From assembly GCA_022577435.1 (NCBI GenBank), contig JAKOON010000006.1, positions 8,692,001 through 8,756,000 of the forward strand: a DNA stretch of 64,000 nucleotides, in the 5' to 3' direction. The stretch's first letter is position 1; every line of letters begins with the position of its first letter. The translations under genes were made by a program, and so were the position numbers. The notes under the pieces were generated by a model. That model saw only the letters and a list, made by a program, of their open reading frames with translations. It made no database searches and was not told where the DNA came from. Shown here in pieces: positions 24,801 to 33,400 of this stretch. This DNA is from Embiotoca jacksoni (taxonomy: Eukaryota > Chordata > Actinopteri > Embiotocidae).

Positions 24801-26529
24801 CATGATTACTATTTTAAATGGCAAAAAAATACATATTGTGATAATAAAAGTCAAAAATTATCACAGCACCTAAACTCTCCAGAAACAGGTAAAGCACTGC
24901 TATCAATCGATTAGTGAACTAATCATTTACACAAAAGACTGCATTATAATCGATATCTGATCTCACAAATATATATATATATTTATACATATGCAAGTGT
25001 GTGCATCCTAAATCCTCTGCCTTGAATAAGGATCACAGAGATCAGTGTGGTTATAATGCCCCCTCCAGTATGAGATGTGATCCCATTAGCTGGAAACAAA
25101 GCCTCTTTACTGCCAGTGATAGGGCAAATCTGTTTCTGCACCAACTGAGAGAGAGGGGGGGGGGGGGGGGTATCTCTCCCACTTTCATTTCCGGACTGTC
25201 CATCCAGTTCACGTTCAATACATTTTAGGGGCTGAAGCTATTGATCCTTGCTTCTCTGCCACACAGACACACACTCTTCCACTCACCTCTGTTTTTAAGT
25301 GCATTACATTTCTAAGCCTGTCTGTCAGCACCCGCGGACGGCATGACGATGTAAAGCCAGCCATTTAGTCTTCCTAACAGCAGCAAACAGGCCACTTCAC
25401 CTCCATTACTGGAGCTTTCTGTCTTCCAGTGGAGTACTTCACCCAACATAATCCACCCTAATGATATCCTGAGCATCCTCCTTCCCTGCTGGGAAGCTCT
25501 ATAAACAACAATATTTGACCTGTTTGGGATCACTGAGTACAAAAAAAGCCAATTGATTTTGCTTACATTGAGAGAAAAGAGATTGGTGCAGTATCAAGGT
25601 TTGGCGTAACCTACACTGTCCTGGTAAAGTTGATAAAAGCAGGGGTTTAAGGATCAAGGCAATTGAGCTGATTGTCCCCCAATAAAACTGGAGGTCTTGT
25701 TTACCTCAAATACCTCCTCCAGTCTGCCCTCCCCTCTGCAAAGATCAAACAAGCAAACACTGACATCAATTCCCATTGCAAACCAAGTGCTGTCCACACC
25801 ATCATGCCACATGGCAGTGGGTTTTTTTTTTTGCATAAGGGAAGGTCAGGTTTGTTTACATTCTTCACCCTCTGCTGAGACTCAGTCAGGGCTTCAGGGA
25901 TATTAATAAACCAGAAGATGTTCTTTGGAGAGTTTTGGAAGTAATGTAACAGCCCAGTGAGCACAGTGAATCACCCTAATACAACCTGGATTATTGCAAT
26001 TCCCCTTTAGAGGTAACGGTCTAGGCTGCAGTATAGCCTCTAGTTAACAGCATGGATTACACTGTTACTATCCTGGGTTCCCCCGAAAAACTGAATTAAA
26101 AGCATGTAAAGTCAATTACAGTTGTGTAATGTGGTGATATTTCCTGCAAAGCTGGTAATGATCTGAGCAAAGTGTATGGTGGAGCACAGTGTATGGTGGG
26201 CCTTCTGCTGCAGCTGCAGCTATCGCTCACACAAATCAACAGATTGCAAATCTAACCATAATGGAAACATGGAATAGATTTAAGATAAATGCACTCAACA
26301 TCAGCATGCATCATAATATCAATGTTACTGTGTTTGGATAAAAGAGTTCCCTCCTCACCTGACCAACCTCGCCGATCACTCCTGAACCGTCGATGCGGGG
26401 ACGCTTGCACTCCGCCCCGGCCGAATCCACCAGAGCCGCCGCCGCCTGACCGTCAGGCTCCGGATCTCCGCGCTTCATGCCCCGGACAGCTGCAGGAGCG
26501 CCACCCGGGTTGGGATGTACCCCGGACAT
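626..26529 (-). CDS. rbfox2: RNA-binding protein Fox-1 homolog 2 (partial, 5' seven coding exons)
   Basis: Nuclear splicing regulator that binds (U)GCAUG in pre-mRNA through one RRM. Coding exons in transcript order: 26529-26359, 19834-19784, 7269-7063, 5527-5360, 4883-4830, 4685-4593, 713-626. All junctions keep phase, giving about 278 residues before the window edge. The N-terminus (MSGVHPN..., then RGMKR and KRPR) and exon 2 (NDPLTLSYHGYP) resemble the long RBFOX2 isoform, which is why I prefer rbfox2 over rbfox1, rbfox3 or rbfox1l. Residues about 144-175 are Gly-rich. The RRM runs from about 179, with RNP2 LHVSNI and RNP1 GFGFVTFE. The 54-nt and 93-nt RRM exons have the lengths known for the family. 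VNNATARVMTNKKM follows in the last visible exon. The C-terminal Tyr/Ala/Arg-rich exons are missing only because the window ends. The 69-residue exon 3 is strongly diverged from mammals. The start codon is ambiguous (five in-frame ATGs). Confidence 0.88.
714..4592 (-). other. rbfox2: rbfox2 intron with a dense GCATG cluster
   Basis: 3.9 kb with no other exon seen. On the transcribed strand GCATG occurs about 13 times by hand count (plus-strand CATGC at 1034, 2272, 2282, 2392, 2534, 3488, 3611, 3872, 3986, 4186, 4244, 4273, 4414), 12 of them in 2272-4418. Four are the full TGCATG (2392, 3488, 3872, 3986). About two GCATG would be expected by chance in that 2.15 kb. Also present: a short (ATT)n at 957-973. 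Confidence 0.7.
2748..2765. promoter_or_regulatory. RFX X-box-like near-palindrome
   Basis: CCGTTGCCAGGGAAACGG has perfect 5-nt arms (CCGTT/AACGG) and fits the RFX consensus GTNRCC-(N)-RGYAAC except for one base. It sits in a small CpG-containing patch (2740-2800) in an otherwise AT-rich intron. A CRE-like TGATGTCAC lies about 180 nt away at 2942-2950. No function is shown. Confidence 0.3.
4593..4685 (-). CDS. rbfox2: rbfox2 93-nt RRM exon (RNP1 exon)
   Basis: 31 codons, GFGFVTFE to GRKIE, flanked by TTGCAG and GTAACT. It matches the 93-nt exon that is skipped in mammalian RBFOX transcripts to give an in-frame, RRM-defective dominant-negative protein. Skipping would also keep frame here. It is followed in the transcript by the GCATG-rich intron 714-4592. 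Confidence 0.85.
5528..7062. other. rbfox2: rbfox2 intron
   Basis: AT-rich intron between the Gly-rich/RRM exon and the 207-nt exon. It holds a diverged dispersed repeat (5685-6050); otherwise no feature is recognised. Confidence 0.7.
5685..6050 (+). repeat. dispersed teleost repeat, family A (copy 1)
   Basis: Begins with a run resembling GCAACTAACAATTNTTTTCAT, then ATTAATC/GATTAAT motifs, then 'gtcataaaactgtcg' and an AT-rich tail. I recognise this pattern from memory as a very common repeat of perciform introns. The class is unknown to me. Seven diverged copies occur in the window. Confidence 0.5.
7825..7889. repeat. (CA)n microsatellite
   Basis: Uninterrupted CA dinucleotide run of about 65 bp, preceded by imperfect ACAAC units. 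Confidence 0.97.
8150..8545 (+). repeat. dispersed teleost repeat, family B (forward copy)
   Basis: Shows the signatures 'ggattcatccactgggaaccatgaatg', 'aaattttatg', 'ccaatggtt' and 'gtctggact', preceded by 'aacatgctaatgtt'. From memory these are hallmarks of a very abundant fish interspersed repeat. The 68-codon ORF at 8432 belongs to this repeat and is not a gene. Confidence 0.6.
9131..9151. repeat. short (GT)n run
   Basis: About ten GT units inside a wider GT-rich stretch (9105-9180). Confidence 0.85.
10249..10273. repeat. (CT)n microsatellite
   Basis: Twelve or so CT units. Confidence 0.9.
11500..11850 (-). repeat. dispersed teleost repeat, family B (reverse copy)
   Basis: Reads 'tctcaacaactgtta', 'aaatttggtacacccgttcat', 'atctagcgctgtcatcaggtc' and 'gctaaacatcaacgtgct' on the plus strand. 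These are the reverse-complement signatures of the repeat at 8150-8545. Confidence 0.6.
15167..15197. repeat. (CA)n microsatellite
   Basis: About 15 CA units. Confidence 0.95.
15573..15714. repeat. compound microsatellite (GGCA)n-(CA)n
   Basis: About 11 GGCA units (15573-15618) run directly into about 46 CA units (15622-15714) through a CGCG hinge. It is one of the longest simple repeats in the window. It creates spurious Cys-Val and Pro-Ala-Cys-Leu ORFs on the other strand. Confidence 0.97.
16644..16676 (-). CDS. rbfox2: candidate alternative first coding exon of rbfox2 (MMGLYYPNVLS)
   Basis: On the minus strand inside the intron between exons 2 and 3, an ATG opens 11 codons (MMGLYYPNVLS) that end exactly at a strong donor TCG|GTGAGT in phase 0. 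That phase joins the common exon starting GSQDSAGG. An in-frame TGA lies seven codons upstream of the first ATG. The upstream (transcript 5') side is a roughly 600-nt purine-rich tract that could be 5' UTR or promoter. RBFOX genes are known for alternative promoters with short first coding exons joined at this point. This exon is an inference from sequence; no similarity to a known isoform was verified. Confidence 0.45.
16700..17290. repeat. polypyrimidine tract with (CT)n core
   Basis: Almost 600 nt overwhelmingly C and T on the plus strand, with a pure (CT)n run at 16961-16994. Seen from rbfox2 it is a purine-rich tract lying just upstream of the candidate alternative first exon. It is open in several frames only because of composition. 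Confidence 0.85.
19400..19424. repeat. (CA)n microsatellite
   Basis: About 12 CA units. Confidence 0.93.
19784..19834 (-). CDS. rbfox2: rbfox2 exon 2 (NNDPLTLSYHGYPSHTQ)
   Basis: 17 codons between acceptor TTCAG and donor CAG|GTAAGG, phase 0 at both ends, so a cassette. It corresponds to the NEPLTPGYHGFPARDSQ segment that I recall from the long mammalian RBFOX2 N-terminus. Confidence 0.75.
21746..21805. repeat. (GT)n microsatellite
   Basis: About 30 uninterrupted GT units. Confidence 0.97.
22555..22805 (+). repeat. dispersed repeat, family A (copy 2)
   Basis: 'attttcattactgattaatctg', 'tttggtctaagaaatatcag' and 'cacatttaagaaactagaa' follow in the family order. Confidence 0.55.
24478..24680 (+). 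repeat. dispersed repeat, family A (copy 3)
   Basis: 'gattaattttctgaatg' and 'atatgccagaaaat', then an AT-rich tail with 'gaaacaattgatcaat'. More diverged than copy 2. Confidence 0.4.
26359..26529 (-). CDS. rbfox2: rbfox2 first coding exon of the long isoform
   Basis: 57 codons from ATG (26529) to donor CAG|GTGAGG. The ORF is open further up to ATG at 26610, directly preceded by an in-frame TAA; other in-frame ATGs are at 26604, 26580 and 26556. I chose 26529 because the spacing to the RGMKR motif is closest to that in mammalian RBFOX2 (15 versus about 20 residues). The exon is GC-rich compared with its surroundings, as expected near a promoter. Confidence 0.72.
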
Positions 26530-27140
26530 GGTGTCCAGCTCTCTATCCCGGTCCATGAGACCCCGGGACACAGGCAACATGATGGATGCAACGTCGGTCG
26601 ACATTAACATTTACAAATCTTCTTTTGTTCCCTTTCTTCAGCTAAACTGGGGCTAAAATAACCTGATCTAATCTCGAGCACCTCTGTGCGTAAAGCCAGC
26701 CGGCGGAGGACGAAAATAGTCTTTTAATAAGTGGCCTTCTCTTGTGTTTTTTTTCACTGGGCCTTTGTATTATCCCCCTTAAGAGTTGATGTATCTGGAA
26801 ATGTTTTGGCTCCCCGGTTAAGAAATTTCCGGTAAAAAAAACAAAAAAACCAAAAACAAAACACTGCTTTCCTCCTAATTTAAAACACAGCGGCACAGTA
26901 AAAAAAAAAAAAAAAAAAAAAAAAAAGCCCCAAAATAAAAGCAGGTTTGTCAGGTCAATTCCAGCTATGTAGCCCCCGTCTGCTGACCGTATATTTATTT
27001 ACTGCGGGGCTGCCTTAGAGGCCTACGTTATTTCAGATCATAACAATTAAACAAACACCGATCAAAACAATGGCTCCTGAGCTTAGCCTACCGCCCAGTT
27101 TCCATTTGCCCTCTTTTTCCTTTTCCTCTACGAGAGCCGT
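26530..27140 (-). promoter_or_regulatory. rbfox2: rbfox2 5' UTR/promoter side (approximate)
   Basis: Upstream of the first coding exon in transcript direction. No TATA box is evident. A 27-nt poly-A run (26900-26926) and AT-rich DNA precede a C/T-rich stretch up to about 27550. The transcription start cannot be placed from sequence alone. Confidence 0.3.
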
Positions 27141-29015
27141 GTGTTTTTAAGAGCACAACATCAACAGCACCCTACCGCAACCTCAAGACGAAAAGCCCCT
27201 CAACATGTCTTCCCTGTCGCCTTTTTCCTCCCTATTAGCCACAGTCAGACTTGTACCACAGAGCAGAGGTTCACTGGAAGTCAATCCTCCTCAGGAGCTC
27301 TCTCTTCCCATGTTAGTCCGCAAGTCTGCGCTTAAAAGAAAACACGGTTTCCCCCCCACCCCCCCAACAAAAACAACCAACCAAAAGGACGGACGGACGG
27401 ACGCAGGGGCTGCGGTGTTTCCTTCTCTCTCCCTCGCTTATTATTTTCTTTCCTCCCTCCGTTTTTCCCGGTGTGTTCATGTAGCGTGTGTGTTACAGAA
27501 AGGAAATTGTCCTCCCTCCCTCCCTCCTACTCTCTTGGTGTAGTCATTCCCCTCCTCCTATCTTCCGCTCTGCCTTTGAACGCTGAGCCAGACAGCCATG
27601 CAGCCTGCAAATGCACGCAGTGTGCCGCAGTGCTTCCATACATTTCACAGAGGGGAGGTGTGTGAATGCATGTGTGTGTGAAGGAGGTGGGTCGGGGGGA
27701 AGGGAGGAGGGGTCTTATGGCTCAGAGAAACTACCATGCACGTATACCTCCCCTCAATTCTTTAGATCAAGCGCTCCTTTTGCTCTACATTTCTACTTGT
27801 GCGCAATTCTCCAAAACGACGCCAAGTTTTACGTCTGTCTCTCTGGTGGTTGATGGTAGTTACATGTTTAAGGCTGAATATTAAAGAGGTGGGCTGCTCT
27901 GGAAGATTTCATGCCTTACTCATTACACAACCGATTCGCAGGCCAAGGTCTTCACACAAGCCCAGCTGTGAGTCATGCAGCATGGAGAAGCTTATGTTCC
28001 TCTGGCATTTTTATTGCTTGGATGACACCCAGTGGTCAAAGGGTACCATGAAAGGCTAATACTTCAAAAGGCAATTTGCTGTAACAAATTAAGCTTTTTG
28101 AAATCCCAATTCAGCCTTGCAAATCTTACCATGGTTTGGCTCACCAGTCTTCAACCTACAATCTTTGAGAGTTGGAGCGCCAATGAATTTCACTGGCTGT
28201 GCATAAATAGCCATATTTTTCATTCTAAAAAAAGTGATTTTGAAATTTTTTTGCTAGTTTATTTTCTTGTTGAGAGTTGAGCCCATATTATACTTTCCAC
28301 ATCCTCCAGTACGCAATGGTCCACGTGACGCGAGTTTCATCATCAGAGGGCATATAAGGGTCTGTGTGGACAACTGCATCCCACCAATTTGTTGTAGCTG
28401 TGTCATATTGCCAGTATAGTCACCAGCCACAAGGGCACCAACTGCACCTGTTCTGGAAAACCAAAACAGCCTGTGCATTTGAAGAGAGGCTGTGTGAAGA
28501 GGTCTTTTTATCTGCATCTTTACAATTCATCTTTTGTATGGACAATCAATTGTGCAAAAATTTGCAACCCAGAGTTTGGGTTTCCCTGGAAATGTGCATC
28601 TACTGTGCGTACATGGAACATGTTTGCCAAGTGCTGTCAGGAAAGGAAGTATGAACAGGGAACTACAATACAACCTTGGTGTCTGCAGCTGTAGTATGCA
28701 AGGCGCAATGAAAATACGTTGGCGCATGAACTGAGCACGACACAATAATGCAATTGGAAGTCATTTTTCTAAAGGTGTGTAGTTTGATCAACATCAATAA
28801 CTGCATTAGATGCATTTTTGTGATCATTTGCAATTACGCCTAAAAAAATAAAATACAAATCTGCAAAATCATCAATAGAGACCCTAAAAAAAAAGGTTTC
28901 AAAAGCCGACGGCAATGAACCAATGAGCTGGGCAAAGTGTTTTGAGAGGGGCAGAATGTCGCTGTCCAAGACCGAAGGTGTGTCAGGTCAGGAGTGCAAC
29001 CAAGAATATGCTTGC

Positions 29016-29048
<33 letters not shown>

Positions 29049-30034
29049 GGGGGGGGAGGGAGTGGTGCACCAGGAATTTTTCCGCCAGGGTCAGACTGTC
29101 AACACAGAGTTCTACTGTGAGGTACTGAGGCATCTGAGGGAAAACCTTCAGCGCAAACAACCTGAACTGTGGGTTCTCCGACACGACAACGCACCGGGTC
29201 ACAGCGCATTATAGACACACAAGTTCCCCGTCCACAACAACTATGGCAACAGAACAATCATTGCCCCCCCACCACCACCATTACTCCAAGGAAGAGACTC
29301 CTTTAGGTTTGATCTCGACTTCTCGTCCTTACAAAAGGAAAAAAAAAGAAAAGTCTACTTCCACCACTTCTTTGTCTTTTACATAATTTTTTTGTTAATT
29401 TATCTTAAGCTGTGGGGAATGTCCTTTCAAATACTACAAGAAAGATGAAATGACAAAAAAAAAAAATGTGGCAACATAATTCAATATTTATCAGCTAATT
29501 TTGCTGGAATGGTTCATGGTAAATGACCTCAAAAGTCAAAAGAGCTACACCGAGTTACAAGTATCATGCATTTAATCAGATTACCACACAGTAAACATGG
29601 AGCCGTGTCATGTTCCAGCCAAGGAATACATTAGACATTACACAGCAGGAACCCAGCAGCTCATTTTGGCCCCAGCACCCGCAAGCAAGTTAATCTGGCT
29701 GTCTGTGTCATCAAGCCCGGGTGGAGATACTTAAAGTTTCCGTTCAGATATAATTCCTACACGGATGCGTTTGTTCCCCTCGCTCAGGGAGGATTGGTTA
29801 CATCCGTAGCCGCCAGTTATTTTGCTCAAACATGTATATTTTAACTGCAGTAAACCTACAATATGTTGCACATAACGTGCGACGAAGCAAGCCAGTTTGA
29901 GTCCGTCAGGCTCAGTCCACCCCACGATGGCCATGTGCCCACGCAAACAATGCTGCCTCTCACTTTTCAATGAATGTAACTTCCTTCTGTGAAACCTAAT
30001 AGCTGTGAGCTCAGGAACAAAAACACTCACACCC
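27141..30034. other. intergenic region between rbfox2 and the ZP gene
   Basis: No gene recognised. It contains pyrimidine-rich DNA (27330-27560), a mariner-like relic (29041-29290) behind a poly-T/poly-G run (29018-29056), and unassigned sequence at 28280-28800 that could be an unrecognised repeat. Confidence 0.5.
29041..29290 (+). pseudogene. decayed Tc1/mariner-type transposase fragment
   Basis: Frame 29071-29214 reads EFFRQGQTVNTEFYCEVLRH, then LRENLQRKQPELW and a HDNAPGHSAL block. This matches the catalytic-domain signature (HDNAPAH) that carries the second Asp of mariner-family DDE/D transposases. A few residues before HDNAP are deleted, and a stop follows at once. Weak similarity continues in shifted frames to about 29290. 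No terminal inverted repeats were found; only this internal piece survives. Confidence 0.7.
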
Positions 30035-30052
30035 TGAGTGTTATTTAAGACT

Positions 30053-30058
30053 TTTATT
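30053..30058 (-). terminator. polyadenylation signal AATAAA of the ZP gene
   Basis: TTTATT on the plus strand, about 365 nt beyond the stop codon in genomic terms. The preceding 3' UTR could be spliced: consensus sites delimit 30174-30217 (acceptor TTTTTCAG, donor CTG|GTAAGT) and an acceptor at 30078 just before the signal. Confidence 0.45.
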
Positions 30059-30420
30059 GGTGATTAAATGAGTGACATCTGGGATGTGAAAAAGAGAAGA
30101 AAAGGGGAGATATAAATCAGAATTAAAACATAATTGTGGTGAATAAAAACAGGAGCTCTACACAAATACTTACCAGATTATCATCTTGAAAAACTTCAAG
30201 AGGCGTTCATGTCCTAACTGAAAAACAGGAAATAGATCAGTCTTAATAAATAATTCAAAACTCTCCTCATTACTAAAACATTGCCCTGCTGTCATATGGA
30301 ACTGCAGCTACTGCTGACTCTCAGGCTGTTTTCTGCGAGGTGGAGGAGGGTTGTAATCAGGGATGTTTCTACAGAGTTCATCAGGGTGATTTGGGGACAC
30401 GGAGGTAATTTTCCTCACCG

Positions 30421-33400
30421 TCACTGGCCGAAGCATCCCTCAACACAAGGCCCATCACGTGGCGAGCAGATTTCAGTTGAACACATGAAGTAGATCTTAG
30501 AGGGAAGCAGAATTAGAGCGAGATTTTAATGTGGTGTCCAGTCTCAAGAGTGAGCAATGGATTATGACAAACAGCTGCTGGCGATTTTGATTTGGCCACA
30601 ATTTGCAGTTAACAAAATGGCTTGTCCACATCTTGAATGCTGACTTAAGAGATGGTTCAGTTCACCAAGAGTATATGCTTCTGCTAAACAAACAGATAAC
30701 CTGCATGAATTTAAACGGAGGGAACAGTCACATGCTTTTACATTGTGTGATTACTTCACGTGTCAATATATTTTTTTCAGACTGGTTTTGTCATGAGCAT
30801 TTTCATACAAGATACGTATGGTGTGGTAAAAAAAAAACAACATTTTATTTTCTGAGAAAGCGGTCATTTTTCTGAGCATATTTATTGCAAATATAGGCAT
30901 CAACCAATCACAATATGCAGTGTTGTTTACTGCATTTTTCACACCTTCAGTGTGTAAAGACCTTAAGACTTCATCCATTCTCTGGGGGATAAATTCAGGC
31001 ACTTTTGTCAGACACCTATACGTGTAAACTTTTTTCTTGCTGCAACACATACAAACTATAAGATAAGAATGATCAATGCAATAGTTTGAGGTTTGGGGAA
31101 ATACATAAATTCACTTTCTTGCCAAAAGTTAGATGAGAACATAGATATCACTGTCCTGTCTGCCTGTTAAATATTACAGTAAAACTAGCAGCTCATCAGC
31201 TTCGGCTACATCCATATTGATACGCATTCGTTTAAATCACTTTATCACAGCTACATTTGCGCCTGGCGTCCACGCTACTCCACGTCTTTGAACCCCTAAC
31301 AAGGAGACTTTTGAAAACACTGCTGGCATTGTTTTCATTTATGAACACCGGGATCACATTTTAGTCCCGATGGGCGGAAATGATGACTTTTAAAAGACGA
31401 TTACACAGACACACATGGCCGCTTGCTGACTGCATTAACAGTCACAATGTGTCTTTCCCTGATTTGTCAGGCCCCCGTTATGTGCCCCTTTTCCACAAAA
31501 CAAACAAACCTTTATCACCAGTGGCTCATTAAACATGGATAACAAGTTATAGACGTTGATGACCTTGTTTTCAATGGTAGCAGTTGTGCTGTTAAATTCT
31601 GCATTTCATAATACTACTAGTGCCAACATTAGCCAGAAGAAAGCTATCTTTTGAGCAATTTGTGTTAAATTGTGTGTCCAATGGCCTTATCAGCCCTACA
31701 GGGAGCGCCACAGTATTTGGTGACCCATCAGATTCTGTGACGTGACCTGGTTATACAATATACAAAGTGCCAAATTAACGCAGAATAACACTGCAAGGGT
31801 CAACTGACTCAATATCTGCCAAACATCTCACTAACAAACACAATGTATGCTATGCTCACTGTGTACTAAGTAGAACCCATGAAAAACAAAGCCACGGCAA
31901 CACTTTGAGAGTGTGCAGTATCTATCAAGTGGGCACTACCCTTCACCGGTGTTTCGTCAAGTTAGGCCCGCCTGTGGAAGGTTCAACAGCAGTCCTGGCG
32001 TCCCAGGACTACTCTCCTCAATGCTCACACCCACTACCCTTGCTTAACATCTAGAATCACTTGTGCCGACATACTTTGGCAACGTGATATTTGCTCAAAG
32101 TCACAAGATCATATGTGCTACCCACGACCACCACAACTATTCTTTCTCCACTAAATCCAGAGACTATCCTGCTAGTATGACTTGAGCCTACGTACTCGTA
32201 CACTAACCATCTCGCTGCTAATGCCTAAACCTAACGAACACTGCAGCTCACAGAATCTGAAGGGTAACCGAATACTGTGTAACACTAGTTTTGGGTGAAA
32301 ATGATACCAAATATACATCCTTACCTCTTCATTTGGGTCTTTGAACTCGCCATCAGGAAGGAACTGGAAGGTGCTGATTGTGAAGCGGCGGATCTGAGGA
32401 GAGTGTGGTTGAGGAACAGACAGCTCAGCCTGTGGTGTGGCTGGGTCCAAGGGGTTGGGACATCTAGGGAATAACATAGACAGGCAAATTAGCTATAAGG
32501 ACAATAGTTAACAAAACTATACTTCCTTTCACTTTCCCTTGGTAGCTCTCTTCAGCAAAATCACAATGAAAAATTATATATTTTTATGCAGTAAATCATA
32601 ATTTTTGTTCCTTTTCTGCTGAGCGCAGTGTCGTTTTTTTGTTCATGTTCTCGTCAAACAGGAGATGTTTCAACATACCCGTTGTAAAGCAGCACCCACA
32701 CAGCTTTTCCAGAGCGGGGGTAGGCCACGCAGAAGTGCACCAGCAGCACTAAACTGGGATCAGGAGAGTTGAGCAGCCGCACTTCCAAATAGAGAGGTTT
32801 CCCCAGCAACATCTGCAGGGGCTGGTGATACTGAGGGTAGTAGCTCTTGTACTGGGCATCTGATACGAGATGGGTGTATAGAAATAGAAGGATATTATTT
32901 CCTGAACTGCATTTCACCCCCTCAAATCCAGGCAGAAGTTTTCCTAGAGCTGACTTGGATATGTTAGGAGCATTCATACAGTGCTGAAATACTGGCTTGT
33001 ACCTGTTCAATTTGATACCTAATTATTTAATTTCTTTCTATCTCAACCCTTTATAAACTTGATTTATCTGAAACACAAAAATATTGTTTCTTTCATATCG
33101 AAAAGCAGTTGTCAGTGTTTAAATTAAAATTGTTTACCTTTGGCAACCCTGAGCTGGACTCCGAACACCCCGTGGGTCTGAACTTGAGGACCAATTGTGG
33201 GCGTTTTAACCACGTAGCTCACAGACAAAACCGTTCCCGGCACAAACCTGCACTCTACCAACAACCTGAGAGTGGTGGAGAGGACAGGGAGCATGATAAA
33301 TAAAATCTGTACAGTTTATTTATTGTCATTTCTTCCCTTATTTGATAGTTGAATGTATAACAAAAGGAGAATGACATGCAACAAACCGTCTTCTATAAAT

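Larger units (their letters stand above)
19835..26358. other. rbfox2: rbfox2 first long intron
   Basis: 6.5 kb. Holds a (GT)n run, two family A repeat copies (22555-22805, 24478-24680) and a poly-G run (25155-25170). No exon recognised. Confidence 0.6.
30496..32324. other. last intron of the ZP coding region
   Basis: 1.8 kb. It holds two repeats (31077-31480). No further exon is needed: splice phase joins GAG directly to ATC TAC TTC ATG TGT. Confidence 0.7.

Noticed and set aside
26289..26558. Plus-strand ORF over the rbfox2 first exon
   Set aside because: Antisense shadow of the RGMKR/KRPR exon.
28254..28694. Overlapping ORFs near 28.3-28.7 kb on both strands
   Set aside because: No domain or splice support; possibly an unrecognised repeat.
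29731..30030. 99-codon minus-strand ORF downstream of the ZP gene, considered as its C-terminus
   Set aside because: The true last ZP exon is 30495-30421; this ORF lies beyond the polyadenylation signal and lacks ZP cysteines.
30174..30217. Exon-like block with good splice sites after the ZP stop
   Set aside because: No frame continues the protein from the previous exon; at most a 3' UTR exon.
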